This document shows, one piece after another, positions 45,421 to 54,959 of a stretch of DNA of 64,000 nucleotides. Source of the DNA: Gammaproteobacteria bacterium (GTDB lineage: Bacteria > Pseudomonadota > Gammaproteobacteria > GRL18). The translations under genes were made by a program, and so were the position numbers. The stretch spans positions 1 through 64,000 of the forward strand of contig WFNB01000068.1 of NCBI GenBank assembly GCA_015488755.1. The letters run 5' to 3'. Each line of letters opens with the position of its first letter. The first letter of the stretch is position 1. The notes beneath the pieces were generated by a model that searched no databases, was not told the origin of the DNA, and saw nothing but the letters and a program-made list of their open reading frames with translations.

Positions 45421-46746
45421 TTAATTTTTATCAAGGCGAATATCAATGTAGGCTTCATCACGAATTTTCCGGTAAAAATCAGTCGTTTGCTCATTGATTT
45501 TACGTTTTTTAATAATGTCTCGTGCCCGTGCCTTAATGAGCTCATCGGCATCGTCATGGGTACGACGACCTAGAACTTCAATAATATGATAGCCAAAGTT
45601 TGTTTTGACAACGGGACTGATTTCACCGGGCTGTAGTTTATTCATGGCTGCTTCAAACTGAGGCACCATGGTACCTTCTTTAAACCAGCCCAAGTCACCG
45701 CCTTTTGGTGCAGAGCCTGTATCATTAGAGTATGCCTTTGCCATAGTAGCAAAGTCTTCACCATTGATAATACGTTTGCGTATTTGTTTTAAACGCTCGA
45801 TAATGCGTTTATCATCATTAATAATGCTAGGTTTAATTAAGATATGACGGGCATGAGTCTGAGTGATTTCATGGGATTGTCCCCCTTTTTCTTCGACAAT
45901 AGTAATGATATGAAAGCCGCTGGGACTGTGAATAGGGTTGGAAATCTCGCCAACCTTTAAGGTGCGTACCGTGTCAAAAAATAAACTGGGTAATTCACCT
46001 GCTTTACGCCAGCCAAGATCACCCCCTTCAAGTGCATTTTGGCCATCAGAAACAGCCAAAGCGATACTGGAAAAATCACTGCCAGATCGCAAGTCTTTTA
46101 CTAATTCCTTAGCTTTTTCTTCTGCTTTCTTTATAACCTCGGGTGATGAAGCTTCTGGTACGGCAACCAAAATGTGCTTTAAATGATAGGCCTGTTCGAT
46201 GCCACCTTGTTTTTCGATATTAAAGAGAAAATTGTCAATTTCTTGATCGGATACCTTCACCCTGTTTACGACATTGCGCTGTATCAGTCGCTTTAATAAT
46301 ATTTGGGTTTTTACCTCGTCTTTAAAGCGGCGAAAATCAATGCCTTCTCTACTGATGTTTTCTCGAAATTGATTAATAGACATGCCATTTTGGGCGGCAA
46401 TGCTATTAATGGCTCTGCTCAGTGTGGTGTCATCGACTTTTATGCCGGTTTTGCGAGCCAGATCCAATTGTATGCGTTCTAGGATCATACGTTCAAGTAC
46501 CTGCTTACCCAGAATATTAGCTGGGGGCAACTTGGCTTGCTTTTTCTTGAGGGTGTTAACAACTTGACGAAATTCGGATTTGAGTTCCAGTTGCGTGATA
46601 ACATCGTCATTAACAATGGCTACAATATTATCGAGAGGAACAATTTCTTCGGCATGGCTTGCCAAGCTTATTAAAGTACAAAGTAAAAGGCTGACATTTT
46701 TGATACTTTGTTTTATATTAATGAACGGTTTTGCATTAAATAACAT
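45421..46746 (-). CDS. surA: Periplasmic chaperone/peptidyl-prolyl isomerase SurA
   Basis: 441 aa. A signal peptide (about 1-32, ending SHA), a SurA N-domain, and two parvulin domains (about 180-280 and 290-390, each with LKHILVA/ARHILIK and GGDLGW motifs). Assists outer-membrane protein folding, including LptD encoded 8 bp upstream. Confidence 0.94.
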   Translation of the reverse strand: MLFNAKPFINIKQSIKNVSLLLCTLISLASHAEEIVPLDNIVAIVNDDVITQLELKSEFRQVVNTLKKKQAKLPPANILGKQVLERMILERIQLDLARKTGIKVDDTTLSRAINSIAAQNGMSINQFRENISREGIDFRRFKDEVKTQILLKRLIQRNVVNRVKVSDQEIDNFLFNIEKQGGIEQAYHLKHILVAVPEASSPEVIKKAEEKAKELVKDLRSGSDFSSIALAVSDGQNALEGGDLGWRKAGELPSLFFDTVRTLKVGEISNPIHSPSGFHIITIVEEKGGQSHEITQTHARHILIKPSIINDDKRIIERLKQIRKRIINGEDFATMAKAYSNDTGSAPKGGDLGWFKEGTMVPQFEAAMNKLQPGEISPVVKTNFGYHIIEVLGRRTHDDADELIKARARDIIKKRKINEQTTDFYRKIRDEAYIDIRLDKN

Positions 46747-46754
46747 TTAAAATC

Positions 46755-49496
46755 CTAATTATTCCAAGGTTCAAAGCCGGGGATGTCATCAATTAAACTG
46801 TGTCCACCACCAGCCGATTGGGAGAGCGTGCCAAGGCCTTTAAACTGTAATTGTAACATGACGTAGTTGTTAGCATCAGAAAAATAGTTATCCTGTTCAC
46901 GGCCAACAACAAAACGTAAGGCATAACAGCAACTACTATATTCCAGCCCTATTTTTGAATCGAGCGTATAACTATCACGAGATCGATCGATGGTAATGCC
47001 GGCATTGTCATCACTGGCACGATAATCATAGAGTGAATAGTACCAATGAGCTAAGGCTCGCCAGTTGCTTGCTACTTTCCAATAGCCGGACATTTCAATT
47101 TGTTCGTAGTCCTGAGCACGGTAAGAATAATCTAAATTAGCAATGTGATCGCGATCAGATTTGTATTGCAGGCGATAGCGAGCTTCTTCTGTGGCACCAC
47201 TATTTTTGGGATCATAGAGTAATGAATAAGAGGTGTACCAGCTAGGAGCAAATTGACTGCTGACCTCCATAGCGATACTGGATGATGATTCGGTGTCTTT
47301 TTTCGACTGTAGGGGATCACCATTATTATCATAATTGAGTGTAACATTACGATCTTTAAAGTAATAAATCTGTCCGATAGAAGCGCTTAAACGTTCGGCA
47401 CCGGTTTTATCATCAATAAAACGAGTGGTCAGTGCTGCAGAGAGCTGGTTGGCATCGCCTAAGCGATCAGCACCATTAAAGCGGTTTTCTCGGAATAGCT
47501 GATTAAAGCTAAAGGTATTTAGGTCAGTGTCAAAAAGTGGGATGGCAGACTGATCTTTTTCTTCAGTGTAAAGGTAGAATAGTCTGGGCTCTAATGTTTG
47601 TTGCATAGGGGTATCGAATAAAGATAAGTCGTGCTCAAAGAATAGGCCACTATCGACACTAAAAATAGGCGCTGTTCGAGACGGGCTACTATCATTCCAA
47701 TTAATAGAGCCACTGGGGTCGGTATCTTCATTATCCAGTTTGTAGGTTACCATATCTACGCTTAGCTTAGGGGTAATAAAACTATAGCTGTTTTTAAATG
47801 GCACACTGATATGAGGCTTGATATGTAGGCGACTGCCTTCAACCCGTTTGTCTTGGTAGTCGTCCCAGTTTTGGACAAACATAACAAATTCAGAGTCAAA
47901 GCCGGTGTTCAGGTTAAAGCCATAAGTGGAAAATACTTCGTTAGCAGAGAGTGTTAATTGGGGCAGACGGCTATAAGTATGGGTGCTCTTTTGTAACTCT
48001 TGATAACCTTGTGTGCGAGCCATAAAATTAAAAATATCACCACTATAATGAAGTTGGCCATCTCGTATTAGATGAGTTTTACTTTTATCTTTGAGGTTGC
48101 TACCAAAATCGTCTAGGTAGTAGTTATCGCTGACATAATTATAATTCACATTGCCAGACCAGCCATTTTTCCAGTTAGCACGTTGCTGTAAACTGAATGC
48201 GCCTCGGTTGCGAGAAATGGCATCGGGTTTTTGTTTACCACTTGGGTCAATTGGATTGCTATTACTGCCTTCACGCACAGCAACATCTGCGGCATCACGT
48301 TTGTCGTCATAGCTGCGATCATTGATCCATTCGCCATAGACCTCACCAGAGTGATTTTCACTTAGGTAGCGGTATTCACCACCCAGCATTAAGCCTCGAT
48401 CAGAGAGTAGGCGAGGCGTAATGGTGGCATCTTTATCTGGGGCAATATTAAGGTAATAAGGGGTTGCCAGCTCAAAACCATTTTTATCTGAAAAGCCAAT
48501 ATCAGGCATTAAGAAACCACTTTTACGTTCATCATTAAGTGGAAAGCTAATATAAGGGGTATAAGCAATGGGGAAGCCCTTGAATCGCATCACAGCATGA
48601 GTGGCTTCACCATAGCCCTCTTCTGTGTGTAAGGACATCTCTTGGGCACTAAGAACCCAATCTTGATCCATTGCAGGGCAGGTTGAATAGGTGGGGTTGT
48701 CCAGATTAATCTCACCGGGTTTAAAACGGATATTATCAGCTGAACCTTGAGCGGGGCGAGCGGGTAGATTATACACAGCATGGTCAATACGCCCCTTGCG
48801 TTCATCGGTCTGGTAGCGAGCATTATCACCTTTTAGAACCATGTTGGGTTCTGCAATTGTGACATTTCCCTGAGCATCAAAAAGCCCTGTGGTTTTATTA
48901 TAGGTGGCTGTATCGGATGTTAATTGTTGGACGTTTTTAGTAATAACAACATTGCCAGAAAAATCAATTTGTTCTTTGCTGGGGGATTGAGCGTTGTCTG
49001 CTTCAATATTGGTACTTTCACTGGCTTTAGCAGACATGGCATCGCGATCATACTCTGCTAGTGGTTTGACAGCACAACTTGCCCAGCTATTGGTTGCTAC
49101 AGCTGTGTTTGCCTTAATAATGGGTTTTATAAAAGCTCGTCCACCCGTTGGTCCAGAATTTGGATCAGAAAAATCAGCCGCTGGAAAAGCGGGTTTAATC
49201 GCAACAACAGGCTTATTAGGATAAGGAATATTGCTATTGGCTAATGAGTCTTTAGATGGTGCAAGAGGCCCGTCTGCAGCGGCACAATTCCATTTGCCAC
49301 CTTTTATTGCTTGGCATTGCCAGCCATTAGACTGCATACCTTCGGCCACATTAGACTGCATACCTTCGGCCATTAGTGGTGAGGAGAAAATAAGGCTGGA
49401 ATAGCACGCTAATAAAACGGAATGAGCCAAATTTTTTTGGTAGAATTTTTGTGAGTGCTTTATCGGACTCTTTTGAGAATTTTTCAATATATCCAC
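46755..49496 (-). CDS. lptD: LPS-assembly outer-membrane protein LptD
   Basis: 913 aa. A signal region (about 20-43), periplasmic OstA/LptA-like domain (about 150-270), and a C-terminal 26-strand barrel with the RKSGFLMPDIG and CCYALRFVVGREQ segments. Cysteines for the disulfides are seen near the N-terminus (WQC, WNC) and in CC near the C-terminus. Inserts LPS in the outer leaflet. Start is GTG without a clear ribosome site, so the exact start is uncertain. A 24-bp tandem duplication lies just after the signal peptide. Confidence 0.9.
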   Translation of the reverse strand: MDILKNSQKSPIKHSQKFYQKNLAHSVLLACYSSLIFSSPLMAEGMQSNVAEGMQSNGWQCQAIKGGKWNCAAADGPLAPSKDSLANSNIPYPNKPVVAIKPAFPAADFSDPNSGPTGGRAFIKPIIKANTAVATNSWASCAVKPLAEYDRDAMSAKASESTNIEADNAQSPSKEQIDFSGNVVITKNVQQLTSDTATYNKTTGLFDAQGNVTIAEPNMVLKGDNARYQTDERKGRIDHAVYNLPARPAQGSADNIRFKPGEINLDNPTYSTCPAMDQDWVLSAQEMSLHTEEGYGEATHAVMRFKGFPIAYTPYISFPLNDERKSGFLMPDIGFSDKNGFELATPYYLNIAPDKDATITPRLLSDRGLMLGGEYRYLSENHSGEVYGEWINDRSYDDKRDAADVAVREGSNSNPIDPSGKQKPDAISRNRGAFSLQQRANWKNGWSGNVNYNYVSDNYYLDDFGSNLKDKSKTHLIRDGQLHYSGDIFNFMARTQGYQELQKSTHTYSRLPQLTLSANEVFSTYGFNLNTGFDSEFVMFVQNWDDYQDKRVEGSRLHIKPHISVPFKNSYSFITPKLSVDMVTYKLDNEDTDPSGSINWNDSSPSRTAPIFSVDSGLFFEHDLSLFDTPMQQTLEPRLFYLYTEEKDQSAIPLFDTDLNTFSFNQLFRENRFNGADRLGDANQLSAALTTRFIDDKTGAERLSASIGQIYYFKDRNVTLNYDNNGDPLQSKKDTESSSSIAMEVSSQFAPSWYTSYSLLYDPKNSGATEEARYRLQYKSDRDHIANLDYSYRAQDYEQIEMSGYWKVASNWRALAHWYYSLYDYRASDDNAGITIDRSRDSYTLDSKIGLEYSSCCYALRFVVGREQDNYFSDANNYVMLQLQFKGLGTLSQSAGGGHSLIDDIPGFEPWNN
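49326..49373. repeat. 24-bp tandem duplication in lptD
   Basis: Two adjacent 24-bp copies, differing only at the last base, encode AEGMQSN twice directly after the signal peptide. In frame, so probably harmless. Confidence 0.85.
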
Positions 49497-49635
49497 TTTG
49501 ATGGTCTTATCTAAAGGTTTTTATTTTATTGATACCAATTTTTTGTTATTCAAGAGTTTATTAGAATCCACTCCAAAACCGCCATTTTAGCATTGATTCC
49601 TAAACCCTGTCGAACGGATTTTTTATTTGTGGATA

Positions 49636-50115
49636 TTAATATTTTTCTTTGAGTGTTGAACTATCCCAAGCAGTAAATACTTCGGATGCTTTTTTCAAAG
49701 CATCTGAGTCATCGGTTTGTTTCAGACTTATTTTTTTACGTGAGTTGGGCAGGCTTAATTCCTCAAAGATGAATTGATCATCAAAACCAATGGCTTGAGC
49801 TTGCTGATAGGTATTGGCATAAATAACATGCTCAATACGTGCCCAATAAATGGCTGACAGGCACATAGGGCAAGGTTCACTGCTGGCATATAGCGTACAA
49901 TCCTTTAGTGAAAAAGATTGGATGTTTTGGCAGGCGTCTCTAATGGCCTCAATTTCTGCATGTGCAGTAGGATCATTATTATGAGTGACTTGATTATTAC
50001 CTCGGCCAATGATGATATCATGCTTAACAATAACGGCTCCAAAGGGACCCCCTTGATGACTGTGTACCGATTCTAAGGCGATTTGAATGGCCTCTTTAAT
50101 AAATGCAGTGTTCAT
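49636..50115 (-). CDS. Nucleoside/guanine deaminase (GuaD-like)
   Basis: 159 aa from ATG 50113-50115, the family length; the open frame continues upstream without conserved sequence. Zinc deaminase motifs HAEIEAIRDA and SSEPCPMCLSAIYWA are intact. The C-terminal extension fits B. subtilis GuaD (156 aa), which deaminates guanine to xanthine. Related deaminases act on other purines, so the substrate is inferred. Confidence 0.83.
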   Translation of the reverse strand: MNTAFIKEAIQIALESVHSHQGGPFGAVIVKHDIIIGRGNNQVTHNNDPTAHAEIEAIRDACQNIQSFSLKDCTLYASSEPCPMCLSAIYWARIEHVIYANTYQQAQAIGFDDQFIFEELSLPNSRKKISLKQTDDSDALKKASEVFTAWDSSTLKEKY

Positions 50116-50231
50116 TTTTGCAACATAGCACAGAATGCTCAACATAGCAGTAGGCTCAAGTGATTTTTTAGGTTTTAGAAAAGGGCTAATAACTTTCTTG
50201 ATCTTAGTCATTTCTAAAATGTCGTGATTTC

Positions 50232-50255
50232 TGTTACTATTGCTCACAAGTAACA
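50232..50255. promoter_or_regulatory. TGTTACT-N10-AGTAACA inverted repeat
   Basis: Perfect 7-bp arms (50232-50238 and 50249-50255) spaced 10 bp, 36 bp before the sigma-54 activator gene and 117 bp before the deaminase gene. Looks like an operator for a dimeric regulator, perhaps the adjacent activator itself. Confidence 0.45.
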
Positions 50256-50290
50256 AAAAATTGGCACTTCATTTATCCGAGTAAATAGCT

Positions 50291-51289
50291 ATGACATTAC
50301 CCAGTTTAGCGAATGGTTTTGATCATTCGAATGAACATGATTTTGAAAATAAACTGATTGGCGAATCACCAGAATTAAATAGTGTTGTCTGGGCAGCCAA
50401 AATAACGGCTGCTTCTGATGTGACGGTGTTAATTCAAGGTGAGAGTGGTAGCGGCAAAGAGCTTTTTGCCCAGGCAATTCATAGTGGCAGTAAGCGTAAA
50501 GAACAAAAACTGGTTTCTGTTAATTGCGCGGCAATTCCTGAGAATTTAGCTGAGTCCATGTTATTTGGGCATATTAAAGGCTCTTTTACAGGTGCTATTG
50601 CTCACCAAGAGGGTTATATTCAATCGGCAGATAATGGCACACTTTTTTTAGATGAAATAGGCGAGTTGCCTCTTTCTGTACAAGCTAAGTTACTGCGTTT
50701 TCTTGAGTCATCAGAATGCCAAAAAATTGGTTCTACTGTGACCGAAAAAGTGAGTGTACGCATTATCGTGGCAACCAATCGTGATTTACGCTTAGAAATA
50801 AAAAAGGGTAACTTTCGCGAAGACTTATTTTACCGTTTGCATATTGTCCCTTTGGAAATCCCACCGCTACGTGAACGTACAGGCGATTTGCAATTATTAT
50901 TAACGCATTTTACTCGTTCACTTGCTGCACAATATAAAGTAGAGCCTTGTACTTTTAGTAACACTGCGATGAAGGCACTCAAAGTGTATTCATGGCCGGG
51001 TAATGTCCGTGAGCTACGCAATTTATGTGAGCGGATGAGTATTTTATTGGCCGGTAAGATGATTGATATTGATAATTTGCCAAATGAAATTAAAAACCCA
51101 CAACGAGCAGAGCAAGCAACTTATGTGTCATTGCCAGATAGTGGTTTATCACTAGAGCGAGTGGAGGTGGAATTGATACAACAAGCCTTAGATAAAACCT
51201 CTGGCAACCAAAGCCGTGCCGCACGTTTACTAGGGCTTACTCGTGACACGTTGATTTATAGAATGAAGAAATATGCGATTCATTCTTGA
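50291..51289 (+). CDS. PspF-like sigma-54 activator without a sensor domain
   Basis: 332 aa. The AAA+ domain (about 20-250) begins almost at the N-terminus, with Walker A GESGSGKE, loop GSFTGA (Ala to Ser variant of GAFTGA), Walker B TLFLDEIGE; a Fis-type helix-turn-helix ends the protein (SRAARLLGLTRDTLIYRM). With no receiver or PAS domain it resembles PspF, which is controlled by a bound inhibitor. No pspA is nearby. Target unknown. Confidence 0.85.
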   Translation: MTLPSLANGFDHSNEHDFENKLIGESPELNSVVWAAKITAASDVTVLIQGESGSGKELFAQAIHSGSKRKEQKLVSVNCAAIPENLAESMLFGHIKGSFTGAIAHQEGYIQSADNGTLFLDEIGELPLSVQAKLLRFLESSECQKIGSTVTEKVSVRIIVATNRDLRLEIKKGNFREDLFYRLHIVPLEIPPLRERTGDLQLLLTHFTRSLAAQYKVEPCTFSNTAMKALKVYSWPGNVRELRNLCERMSILLAGKMIDIDNLPNEIKNPQRAEQATYVSLPDSGLSLERVEVELIQQALDKTSGNQSRAARLLGLTRDTLIYRMKKYAIHS

Positions 51290-51321
51290 ATAACTAATTA
51301 TAAACATATCATTTCTGGAAT

Positions 51322-51346
51322 CGGGACTTTAGTCCCGCTCTCTTTT
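51322..51346 (+). terminator. Terminator of the PspF-like gene
   Basis: CGGGACT/AGTCCCG stem (7 bp, 2-nt spacer) followed by CTCTCTTTT, 32 bp after the stop. The GGGCT/AGCCC hairpin (51349-51361) and AAGTC...GACTT hairpin (51390-51409) follow closely. Confidence 0.6.
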
Positions 51347-51424
51347 CAGGGCTAAAAGCCCAACTCCAATAAGATAGCCTTTCTTAGTAAGTCTGCAAAT
51401 GCGGACTTTGGTATGATAGGTCGG

Positions 51425-51883
51425 TTATTCAAGCTCAAAAGAATGCGTATTCTTTTTTAATCCTAATTGCAGACAAATGTCTTCTACTAGCTCATATTGA
51501 TAATCACTTTGAATAATGGCTTTGTGACAACCATATTCTTGGGCTAAGTGGGTTGTATATTTGAGTAAGTCATTGGCAATGGTTTTTTTTTCTATGGTAT
51601 CTTCAATTGTGTTTGAGATGATAAGATCATTAATAAAAGCTGTGCTAGCACCCTCATGAGTCATCTGCATAATAATCACTAGGGTGATCACCCCAACAAT
51701 AGCTTGTTCAGTACTGGCGATGATTTGAAAATAATTAGAGTCATCTAGCATAGATTGGTATACGGTATTGGCATCATGCAATTGCATTGGTTTGCTATTA
51801 TTGGCCTTGGATGAATCAATCAGCTCTAAAATGGCTTCTAAATCACTTTCATTTGCTTTTCTTATAATAATGCTGTCAATCAT
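51425..51883 (-). CDS. GNAT-family N-acetyltransferase-like protein
   Basis: 152 aa from ATG 51881-51883, which overlaps the end of lipB by 8 bp (ATGATTGA coupling). The N-terminal IIIRKANESDLEAILELI and central VGVITLVII strand, followed by an acetyl-CoA-binding region, match the GNAT fold. The usual Q/R-x2-G-x-G/A motif is weak. Occupies the place where lipA is often found. Substrate unknown. Confidence 0.65.
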   Translation of the reverse strand: MIDSIIIRKANESDLEAILELIDSSKANNSKPMQLHDANTVYQSMLDDSNYFQIIASTEQAIVGVITLVIIMQMTHEGASTAFINDLIISNTIEDTIEKKTIANDLLKYTTHLAQEYGCHKAIIQSDYQYELVEDICLQLGLKKNTHSFELE

Positions 51884-52586
51884 TGTGTGTCTCGTAAAGT
51901 CCATTTTTCCAGAGTATGGTCTGATAACCAATGCTATTTGCTAAATGTGAGATAAGCTTTTGTTGTACGTCTTTGATTATCGTCTGTTGCATTGATTGCG
52001 TCGGGAGTAGCTCAATGCTATCAATATAATCACAAAGCTGAACGACTTCAAGGTTTTTATAACCACAAGGGTTAATTTGTGAAAAAGGGGCTAGATCCAT
52101 TGCAATGTTGAGGCTTAAGCCATGAAAGCTACAGCCCTTTTTAATACGTAACCCTAAGGCGGCAATTTTGGCCTCATTGATGTAGACACCTGGAGCCTCT
52201 TTTTTTGCTATGGCACTGAGCTGAAACTCGTAAAGAGTATTAATAATGCTTTGCTCGATAAAGGTGATAAATTGGCGAACCCCAAGAGTACGACGTTTAA
52301 TATCAATCATTAAATAAGCAATCAGTTGCCCAGGGCCATGATAAGTGACTTGGCCACCCCGATCAATTTGCACAATGGGGATGTGACTTGTGCTGATAAT
52401 ATCACTGGGGGTGGCATTTCGGCCTAGGGTGAATATAGGAGGGTGTTCCAGTAGCCATATTTCATCAGTGGTTGTCTGTTGACGCTGCTGGGTAAATTGT
52501 TGCATGGCTTGCCAAATAGGCTGGTACTCTTGTAGGCCTAAGGTACGGACAATTAATGTTTCTGTTGTGCTCAGTGGGTGACTCAT
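51876..52586 (-). CDS. lipB: Lipoyl(octanoyl) transferase LipB
   Basis: 236 aa. Transfers octanoate from acyl carrier protein to lipoyl domains. Motifs RGGQVTYHGPGQ, KIAALGLRI (catalytic Lys), GCSFHGLSLN and INPCGYKN (catalytic Cys) are intact. Follows ybeD by 9 bp. No lipA in the window. Confidence 0.93.
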   Translation of the reverse strand: MSHPLSTTETLIVRTLGLQEYQPIWQAMQQFTQQRQQTTTDEIWLLEHPPIFTLGRNATPSDIISTSHIPIVQIDRGGQVTYHGPGQLIAYLMIDIKRRTLGVRQFITFIEQSIINTLYEFQLSAIAKKEAPGVYINEAKIAALGLRIKKGCSFHGLSLNIAMDLAPFSQINPCGYKNLEVVQLCDYIDSIELLPTQSMQQTIIKDVQQKLISHLANSIGYQTILWKNGLYETHND

Positions 52587-52595
52587 ATAAAGAGC

Positions 52596-52889
52596 TTACA
52601 AAGCCATTTTAGTACGCTCATGAGCGTTTAATTCAAGATAAAGATCATCGAGTTGTTTGCGGCTGGTGGCGACCAGCTTGATGGTCACGGCAATGTACTT
52701 GCCATTACGGCTGGGGCGGGTGTGCAAGCAACTTTGGCTAACCCCCTGAACATGTTGCTGGCATACTGATAAGACATAATCAGGATAGTTATCAATATTT
52801 TCTCCCATTACTTTTAAAGAAAAGTCGCAGGGAAAATGCATTAATTGATCTTCATCGATGCTCTGGTTATTGGATGTTTTGTCGTTCAT
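52596..52889 (-). CDS. ybeD: YbeD/DUF493 family protein
   Basis: 97 aa. A ferredoxin-like fold ending with CLHTRPSRNGKYIAVTIKL and the ELNAHERTKMAL C-terminus typical of UPF0250/YbeD. Always found between dacA and lipB; proposed to modulate lipoate metabolism but not proven. Confidence 0.88.
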   Translation of the reverse strand: MNDKTSNNQSIDEDQLMHFPCDFSLKVMGENIDNYPDYVLSVCQQHVQGVSQSCLHTRPSRNGKYIAVTIKLVATSRKQLDDLYLELNAHERTKMAL

Positions 52890-52893
52890 GGCA

Positions 52894-54036
52894 TTATTCC
52901 ATCATCATTAGAGCACTGTCTTTAGCTTGTTGCCAAAGGCTACCCTCATTAACCGTTTTAAGTGCAATCAGTGCTGAGCTACTAATGACCTTATTATTCA
53001 AACGAATTTCTACATTACCTAGGTGCTGTCCTTTTTGAATAGGAGCGACTAACTGTGGGTTGATCTTAATAGCGGGTTTTAAATTTTTATATTGACCTTT
53101 AGGAATAGTGATAGCCATATCAACTGCAACGCCTACAGGTAATAGCTCGCTGTCTCCCTTGTAAATTCTAACGGTTTTTAGTGCTTTTGTTGCGGGGTAA
53201 ACAATATGGGACTCATAAAAACGGAAGCCAAAATTGAGCAACTTCTGTGATTCCTGTGCTCGTGCATCGGCACTATTTGTACCTAAAACAACAGAAATTA
53301 AACGCATATCATTTCTTTTGGCTGAAGAAAGTAGGCAATAACCTGCATCTTTAGTGTGGCCCGTTTTCATACCATCAACACTCTTATCTCGCCAGAGTAA
53401 TTTGTTACGGTTGGCTTGTTTAATATTATTGTAGGTGAATTCTTTGGTTGAGTACCATTTATAATATTGTGGAAAACGCTTAATTAGTGCCCGTGCTAAA
53501 ATAGCTAAGTCTTTAGCTGTCGTTTTGTGCTTAGGGTCGGGTAAACCGGTACTATTGATAAAATTACTATTATTCATGCCTAATTCTTGAGCATGTTGTG
53601 TCATTAAGCTGGCAAAAGCCTCTTCGCTACCAGCAATGTGCTCTGCTAAGGCGACACTGGCATCGTTACCGGATTGAATGATCATACCTTGTATGAGATC
53701 TTCTACAGAGACCTTACTATTTACTTTAATAAACATGCGTGAACCAGGTGTTTTCCAAGCTTTTTTACTGACCGTAACCCTATCATCAAGTTTAATATTG
53801 CCTTCTTCAATTTCAGAAAATACTGCGTAGGCAGTCATTACTTTGGTGATACTCGCGGGAGCCACAGGTATGTCGGCATTGTTCTGGGCAATAATTTTAT
53901 TGCTATTATAGTCGACTAAAATATAAGATTTTGCCGCAATAGCAGGTGCTTTAGGGATTACTTTAGGTACTGCATAGCTATTTAGTGTGTAGCCTATCAG
54001 CAATAGGGCGGTTATAACATAAGTAAATAATTTCAT
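52894..54036 (-). CDS. dacA: D-alanyl-D-alanine carboxypeptidase (PBP5/6 family)
   Basis: 380 aa from ATG 54034-54036 (a TTG 24 bp upstream is less likely). A signal peptide (about 1-22, ending SYA), then the low-mass penicillin-binding fold: SITK in APASITKVM, SGN in IQSGNDAS, KTG in GMKTGHT, and a C-terminal beta domain with an amphipathic helix for membrane anchoring. Trims pentapeptides in the periplasm. Confidence 0.92.
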   Translation of the reverse strand: MKLFTYVITALLLIGYTLNSYAVPKVIPKAPAIAAKSYILVDYNSNKIIAQNNADIPVAPASITKVMTAYAVFSEIEEGNIKLDDRVTVSKKAWKTPGSRMFIKVNSKVSVEDLIQGMIIQSGNDASVALAEHIAGSEEAFASLMTQHAQELGMNNSNFINSTGLPDPKHKTTAKDLAILARALIKRFPQYYKWYSTKEFTYNNIKQANRNKLLWRDKSVDGMKTGHTKDAGYCLLSSAKRNDMRLISVVLGTNSADARAQESQKLLNFGFRFYESHIVYPATKALKTVRIYKGDSELLPVGVAVDMAITIPKGQYKNLKPAIKINPQLVAPIQKGQHLGNVEIRLNNKVISSSALIALKTVNEGSLWQQAKDSALMMME

Positions 54037-54117
54037 AAAAATAGGCTCAAATAATGTCAATAGATGGTATAAAGTTGTTTGTCTTAGGCAAATAAATGGA
54101 TCATAAGTTCATCTGAA

Positions 54118-54954
54118 CTATTCAATAACAATACGAAGTTGTGAAAAACCAGCATGTTGTAGTTGTTGAGCTAAATTATCTGCTTGTTCAGCATGATCTA
54201 ACGGCCCTATGCGAACACGGTAAAATTTTTGGCCATTATTTATGGTACTGGATACTTTTGCCTGTTGCTTATTTAGATGAGCATTGGCACGATTTTTTAG
54301 CTGATAAGCATTGTGGGCATCCACAAATGCCCCTAGCTGCAAAAACAAAGCCACTTTTGATACCGGAGGATTTGGTGTATAGAGGGTTGTCTTAGGTGTG
54401 CTAGAGAGCTGTGTTTGAGCTTTATTGGGATCAATGGCCTCTACTTCAACCAAGCCTGTGCCGGTTGCTTTAATGCCCAGTTTTACTGCCGCAGTATGGG
54501 ATAAATCAATGATCCGGTTTTCATGAAAAGGTCCACGATCATTCACCTTAAGAATAACATGACGATTGTTTTTTAAATTTGTTACCTTCACATAAGTGGG
54601 TAATGGCAAGGTTTTATGAGCTGCGGTCATTTTATGCATATCATACAGTTCACCACTGGATGTACGCTTACCTTGGAATTTGCTGCCATACCATGAGGCA
54701 ATGCCTCGCTCTTTATAACCAGCACTGGAATTCATGACGTAATAACGTTTACCACGCACAACATAGGATTTGGGATTACCGTACTTGCTTCGAGTCGTAC
54801 TTTGTGGCACAGCATCGGGTATTTGCGAAACATCAACTTGCTCGCTAGGGGGGCCATCATTATGAGCGTAGGGGTTCCCACCACAAGCTGTGAGCAGACT
54901 GCATATAGCAATAATGGTTAGCCTATCAAAATGTTTAAAAAGAAAGAATGTCAT
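54118..54954 (-). CDS. rlpA: RlpA family septal ring lytic transglycosylase
   Basis: 278 aa lipoprotein (lipobox LLTAC near residue 24). A double-psi beta barrel (about 80-170; ASWYGSKFQG, KVNDRGPF) and a C-terminal SPOR domain (about 200-278) that binds denuded glycan. Cleaves glycan strands lacking stem peptides at septa. Between mltB and dacA as usual. Confidence 0.92.
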   Translation of the reverse strand: MTFFLFKHFDRLTIIAICSLLTACGGNPYAHNDGPPSEQVDVSQIPDAVPQSTTRSKYGNPKSYVVRGKRYYVMNSSAGYKERGIASWYGSKFQGKRTSSGELYDMHKMTAAHKTLPLPTYVKVTNLKNNRHVILKVNDRGPFHENRIIDLSHTAAVKLGIKATGTGLVEVEAIDPNKAQTQLSSTPKTTLYTPNPPVSKVALFLQLGAFVDAHNAYQLKNRANAHLNKQQAKVSSTINNGQKFYRVRIGPLDHAEQADNLAQQLQHAGFSQLRIVIE

Positions 54955-54959
54955 GTAAC

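Noticed and set aside
50116-50256. 47-residue N-terminal extension of the deaminase
   Set aside because: The family begins at the ATG 50115 and the extension shows no conserved sequence.
50261-50280. TTGGCAC element as a sigma-54 promoter for the PspF-like gene
   Set aside because: The position 10 nt after GG reads AT, not GC; only the -24 half is present.
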